Assembly (NCBI GenBank): GCA_021797555.1
Contig: JAJZZM010000001.1
Coordinates: forward strand, 104,874 to 168,873
Source: Thermoplasmata archaeon
Lineage (GTDB): Archaea > Thermoplasmatota > Thermoplasmata > Thermoplasmatales > Thermoplasmataceae
Direction: 5' to 3'
DNA length: 64,000 nt
Position numbers and translations under genes: made by a program. Shown here piece by piece: positions 61,368 through 64,000 of this stretch. Every line of letters starts with the position of its first letter. The stretch's first letter is position 1. The notes beneath the pieces are model-generated. The model did no database searches. It saw only the letters and a list, made by a program, of their open reading frames with translations, and had not been told where the DNA came from.

Positions 61368-62582
61368 TTTTTTATATGCTGTAATTTTTTTACGCATATT
61401 TATGTTCATGCGTTTTAAGAATAGATTATTTATTGACAGGTATAATAATGAAACTATAAGGCTGCCTATTCCAATTAAAAGCCAGAATGTGGCCGTTGAG
61501 CTTGCATAATATGATAGCATATACAATCCAACTATTGAACCTGAAAATGAGCCAAAACTTATGAATAGATTATATATTCCTATATATGTACCTTTCATAT
61601 TATCAGGGGCTATTGAAGTAACTATTGTCTGTGTTGTCGGTGCGACGAAATCTTCGCCCACAGTCATGATTCCCATGGATAGCAGAAAATAATATATGTC
61701 CCTTGAAAACATTAATACTATAAAGCCCAAAAAGTAGAATAGCATTCCAATAAACCTGAAAAACACAGGCCTTGTCTCCTTATTCATTATTTTAAATATG
61801 GGGTACTGCAATAAAACCACTAAAATACCGTTTAAGGAATATATATATGCTAAATAAAGTATGGGCAATCCCTCAAAGTCAAATGCATATAATGTTAATG
61901 ATGCGCCTCTCTGCCGGAGCACAAATGCCATGATTATTCCGATAACTATGAATAAAATGAAGAACCTATCATTATACGCTGCCTTAATATCACTCTTTGT
62001 TAAGTACCCTATTTTTGATGGGAAATATGTTTCCTTTACATTGAAGTATAGTATTATTATTTCAATAAATGTTGCTATTCCTGCCATTAAAAATATGTAC
62101 TGGAAACCGTAAACTGATAAAATGGCACCAAGTATGGGACCTATTGCAGCACCGGCATTTGCCATTACACGAATTTCTGTATAGCCGGATAGCCTCTGGC
62201 TTAATGATGTAACATCAGCTATTGAAGCCTGTATTGCAGGATATTGCAGTGCATTGATTACAATAGTTGAATAGAATAATAATATCAATAATATAACCGG
62301 CATTCTATAAAGGACAGTAAAATACATGGATATGTATAATAAACCTGCAGGAATTGGTATTAATATTAAAAATACCCTCCTTCCAATTTTATCCGTTAAT
62401 ATGCCGGAATAATATTGAATTATCGACATTAATAAAATTGCTATTCCCAGTACTATTCCTGTTTCAATAAATGATATATGGTATATGAAAACAAATATTA
62501 ATGGCAGGAATATAAAGGATGAAACCCTACCCGATGCACGTATAAGCCTTGTTAAGCCAAGATAAAATACACGTTTATCCAA
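61356..62582 (-). CDS. Major facilitator superfamily transporter
   Basis: 408 residues, 12 hydrophobic helices. GILTDKIGRRVFLI is the loop 2-3 MFS signature. It follows a second MFS gene with a 4-bp gap and the two are distantly alike, suggesting an old tandem duplication. Inner membrane; substrate unknown. Confidence 0.87.
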   Translation of the reverse strand: MDKRVFYLGLTRLIRASGRVSSFIFLPLIFVFIYHISFIETGIVLGIAILLMSIIQYYSGILTDKIGRRVFLILIPIPAGLLYISMYFTVLYRMPVILLILLFYSTIVINALQYPAIQASIADVTSLSQRLSGYTEIRVMANAGAAIGPILGAILSVYGFQYIFLMAGIATFIEIIILYFNVKETYFPSKIGYLTKSDIKAAYNDRFFILFIVIGIIMAFVLRQRGASLTLYAFDFEGLPILYLAYIYSLNGILVVLLQYPIFKIMNKETRPVFFRFIGMLFYFLGFIVLMFSRDIYYFLLSMGIMTVGEDFVAPTTQTIVTSIAPDNMKGTYIGIYNLFISFGSFSGSIVGLYMLSYYASSTATFWLLIGIGSLIVSLLYLSINNLFLKRMNINMRKKITAYKKLPK

Positions 62583-62586
62583 TTAT

Positions 62587-63816
62587 TTACACCTTCGTTT
62601 TTTCTATTTTATTACTATTTTCTGGGCGCCATGATTTTATCATTGTATAATATAAAACGCCACCTAAAGCCTGCAATGACCCACCTATAACTAATGGAAA
62701 TGCCATGTTGAAATCAAAGAGATAGCCTGAGGCACCGGAAGTTAATTGGGACCCCCTGCCTGAAACACCCTGAATTGCTGTTGATGTACCATAATCTTCC
62801 TTATTTATGCCACGCACATTTATTGCACCACGCATTGGAGAACCAATACCGGCCACACCCATTCTCATAACATATACAAAACCTGCCAGGAATAAAAATG
62901 GTGTGAAAGCCATTATTATAAACAATGCACCCTGTAAAACATGTGCTATGGATGCAATTTTTAAATTATTAAACCTGCCGTTTATATATTTCCCTGATAC
63001 ATATGAACCTATTGCAGTGGAGGCATATGCTAATGTATAAACATAGCCAACAACACTTGGGTCTACATGGTACTTTAATTCAAAGAATAATGGCAGTAAT
63101 GGCATTGATATGCCTATTGCCGCAGCATTTATACTGTTGGGCAGTATTATTCTCAACAGATATTTGAAACTCTCTTTTTTCATAACCCTTGTTGTTTTCT
63201 TTGGCCTTTTGTATTCCCTTAGCCTTGATAATGATATTAATGATGATAGTACAAGTATAAATGATATAAAAAAGAAAACTCTATAAAATAATACTGCACC
63301 TATTATACTTTCTATTAAAACATAGGTACTTAGGAATACTCCCCCGAATACAGAGAAAACAGAGGCAGTAGCAAATAATAATGATAATTTTCCGACCCTA
63401 TCATTTTCTATGCCATAGTTATTTGCTATAAATGCGGTCATGCCCGGGGAAAATGCTCCACGCAACCCGCCTGCACTGCCTGATATGCCTGCTATTGTTG
63501 CACCAACGGCAATAAAATATATATTTGTTGATATGGTCATTAATAACAATCCTGCTGTAGGGAATATCTCTCCTATAAACAATATCCTTGAATAGCCAAT
63601 TTTATCTCCAAGTCTTCCCAGAATTAATGTTAAGAAAACGTTGAATAAAGTTATCGGTATATATAAAAGCCCTATAAATATCACTGAAAAATGTAAATAA
63701 TGTAAATATAATGGCAATGCCAATGTAACAAATATAAGTCCCGAACTACGGGTAGCCCTTGAAATTAATAGGTATTTAAACGATTTGTTTACAATTTCAG
63801 TAGAATCTGAAAACAT
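62587..63816 (-). CDS. Major facilitator superfamily transporter
   Basis: 409 residues, 12 hydrophobic helices, loop 2-3 signature LGRLGDKIGYSRILFIGE. Upstream partner of the MFS gene at 61356. ATG 63816. Substrate unknown. Confidence 0.87.
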   Translation of the reverse strand: MFSDSTEIVNKSFKYLLISRATRSSGLIFVTLALPLYLHYLHFSVIFIGLLYIPITLFNVFLTLILGRLGDKIGYSRILFIGEIFPTAGLLLMTISTNIYFIAVGATIAGISGSAGGLRGAFSPGMTAFIANNYGIENDRVGKLSLLFATASVFSVFGGVFLSTYVLIESIIGAVLFYRVFFFISFILVLSSLISLSRLREYKRPKKTTRVMKKESFKYLLRIILPNSINAAAIGISMPLLPLFFELKYHVDPSVVGYVYTLAYASTAIGSYVSGKYINGRFNNLKIASIAHVLQGALFIIMAFTPFLFLAGFVYVMRMGVAGIGSPMRGAINVRGINKEDYGTSTAIQGVSGRGSQLTSGASGYLFDFNMAFPLVIGGSLQALGGVLYYTMIKSWRPENSNKIEKTKV

Positions 63817-63842
63817 ATTATAGTATATTGTTTATTGGTATA

Positions 63843-64000
63843 TTATTTATTTGTTTGTCCTTTTTGTACATTTTTCCTCTTAAGTTTCATGAATACATAT
63901 ATAATAGCTATAACAAAGGCTACAACACCAACGTATGAGAATTCATTGAAGTAACCAAGTATGATTTTCCAGTCTGAACCCAAAATAATGCCTATGTATA
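63843..64000 (-). CDS. DedA-family membrane protein (partial, C-terminus only)
   Basis: The last 51 codons before a stop at 63843. IIYVFMKLKRK at the end and GIILGSDWKIILGYF with a hydrophobic helix fit the C-terminus of DedA/SNARE-associated proteins. The rest of the gene is outside the window. Confidence 0.55.
   Translation of the reverse strand, partial: YIGIILGSDWKIILGYFNEFSYVGVVAFVIAIIYVFMKLKRKNVQKGQTNK

Noticed and set aside
1-64000. CRISPR arrays, rRNA genes, riboswitches
   Set aside because: I looked for regular short repeats with spacers, for rRNA and for familiar riboswitch cores and saw none.

Overview
The window is archaeal and most likely from the Thermoplasmatales (Picrophilus/Ferroplasma relatives; Picrophilus is my best guess from overall character, not from a search). 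Reasons: very AT-rich DNA, heavy use of ATA and AGG codons, TATA boxes about 26 bp ahead of leaderless starts, archaeal-type RNase P RNA, KEOPS Pcc1, prefoldin beta, archaeal-type SAM synthetase, RibL FAD synthetase, an aCPSF2-like beta-CASP nuclease, a presenilin-like protease, and UDP-sulfoquinovose synthase for surface glycans.

Layout. 1-6 kb: a rubrerythrin (partial), MqnD of futalosine menaquinone synthesis, a nitrilase, the complete AmmeMemoRadiSam trio (AmrS, Memo, AMMECR1) and a glycosyltransferase. 6-13 kb: a fatty-acid oxidation cluster (two unequal acyl-CoA dehydrogenases, thiolase, acyl-CoA ligase, and a divergent hydroxyacyl-CoA dehydrogenase/enoyl-CoA hydratase fusion). 13-22 kb: an accessory island with a HAD phosphatase, two intact VapBC modules, an antitoxin with a decayed PemK/MazF-like toxin, relics of two transposase families, small membrane and zinc-binding proteins, and a 900-residue OLD-like ATPase/TOPRIM protein with an extra C-terminal RecA/KaiC-like domain. 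22-29 kb: a BluB-like nitroreductase, NUDIX, RNase P RNA, aldehyde dehydrogenase, a ThDP enzyme, an integrase fragment and a secreted PNGase A-like protein. 29-36 kb: a second decayed accessory zone between two tRNA-Leu genes, with transposase and integrase relics, an orphan HicB, two MFS transporters and an ArsR-type regulator.

36-64 kb is mainly conserved chromosome: a UvrD-like helicase/RecB-like nuclease, TauE/SafE with DUF1634, RimI-like GNAT, SAM synthetase, PurH, presenilin-like protease, DNA topoisomerase I, tRNA-Val, DsrE-like protein, tRNA-Ile, NcsA/TtuA-type thiolase, sugar nucleotidyltransferase with UDP-sulfoquinovose synthase, MarC, aldo/keto reductase, EndoIII-like glycosylase, CruF-like carotenoid protein, J-domain protein, beta-CASP nuclease with MTA phosphorylase, an asparagine-synthase-like protein, RibL, Pcc1/prefoldin beta, tRNA-Arg, histidine phosphatase, two MFS transporters and the end of a DedA-family gene.

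Themes: (i) surface glycan metabolism (glycosyltransferase, nucleotidyltransferase, sulfoquinovose synthase, and a secreted PNGase A-like amidase whose bacterial relatives work in acid); (ii) lipid oxidation; (iii) two relic-rich islands around tRNA or tRNA-like sequence. The least explained items are the 900-residue ATPase fusion, a tRNA-Leu that appears to carry anticodon AAG, a tRNA-Arg with two departures from consensus, and the unequal acyl-CoA dehydrogenase pair. I saw no CRISPR array.
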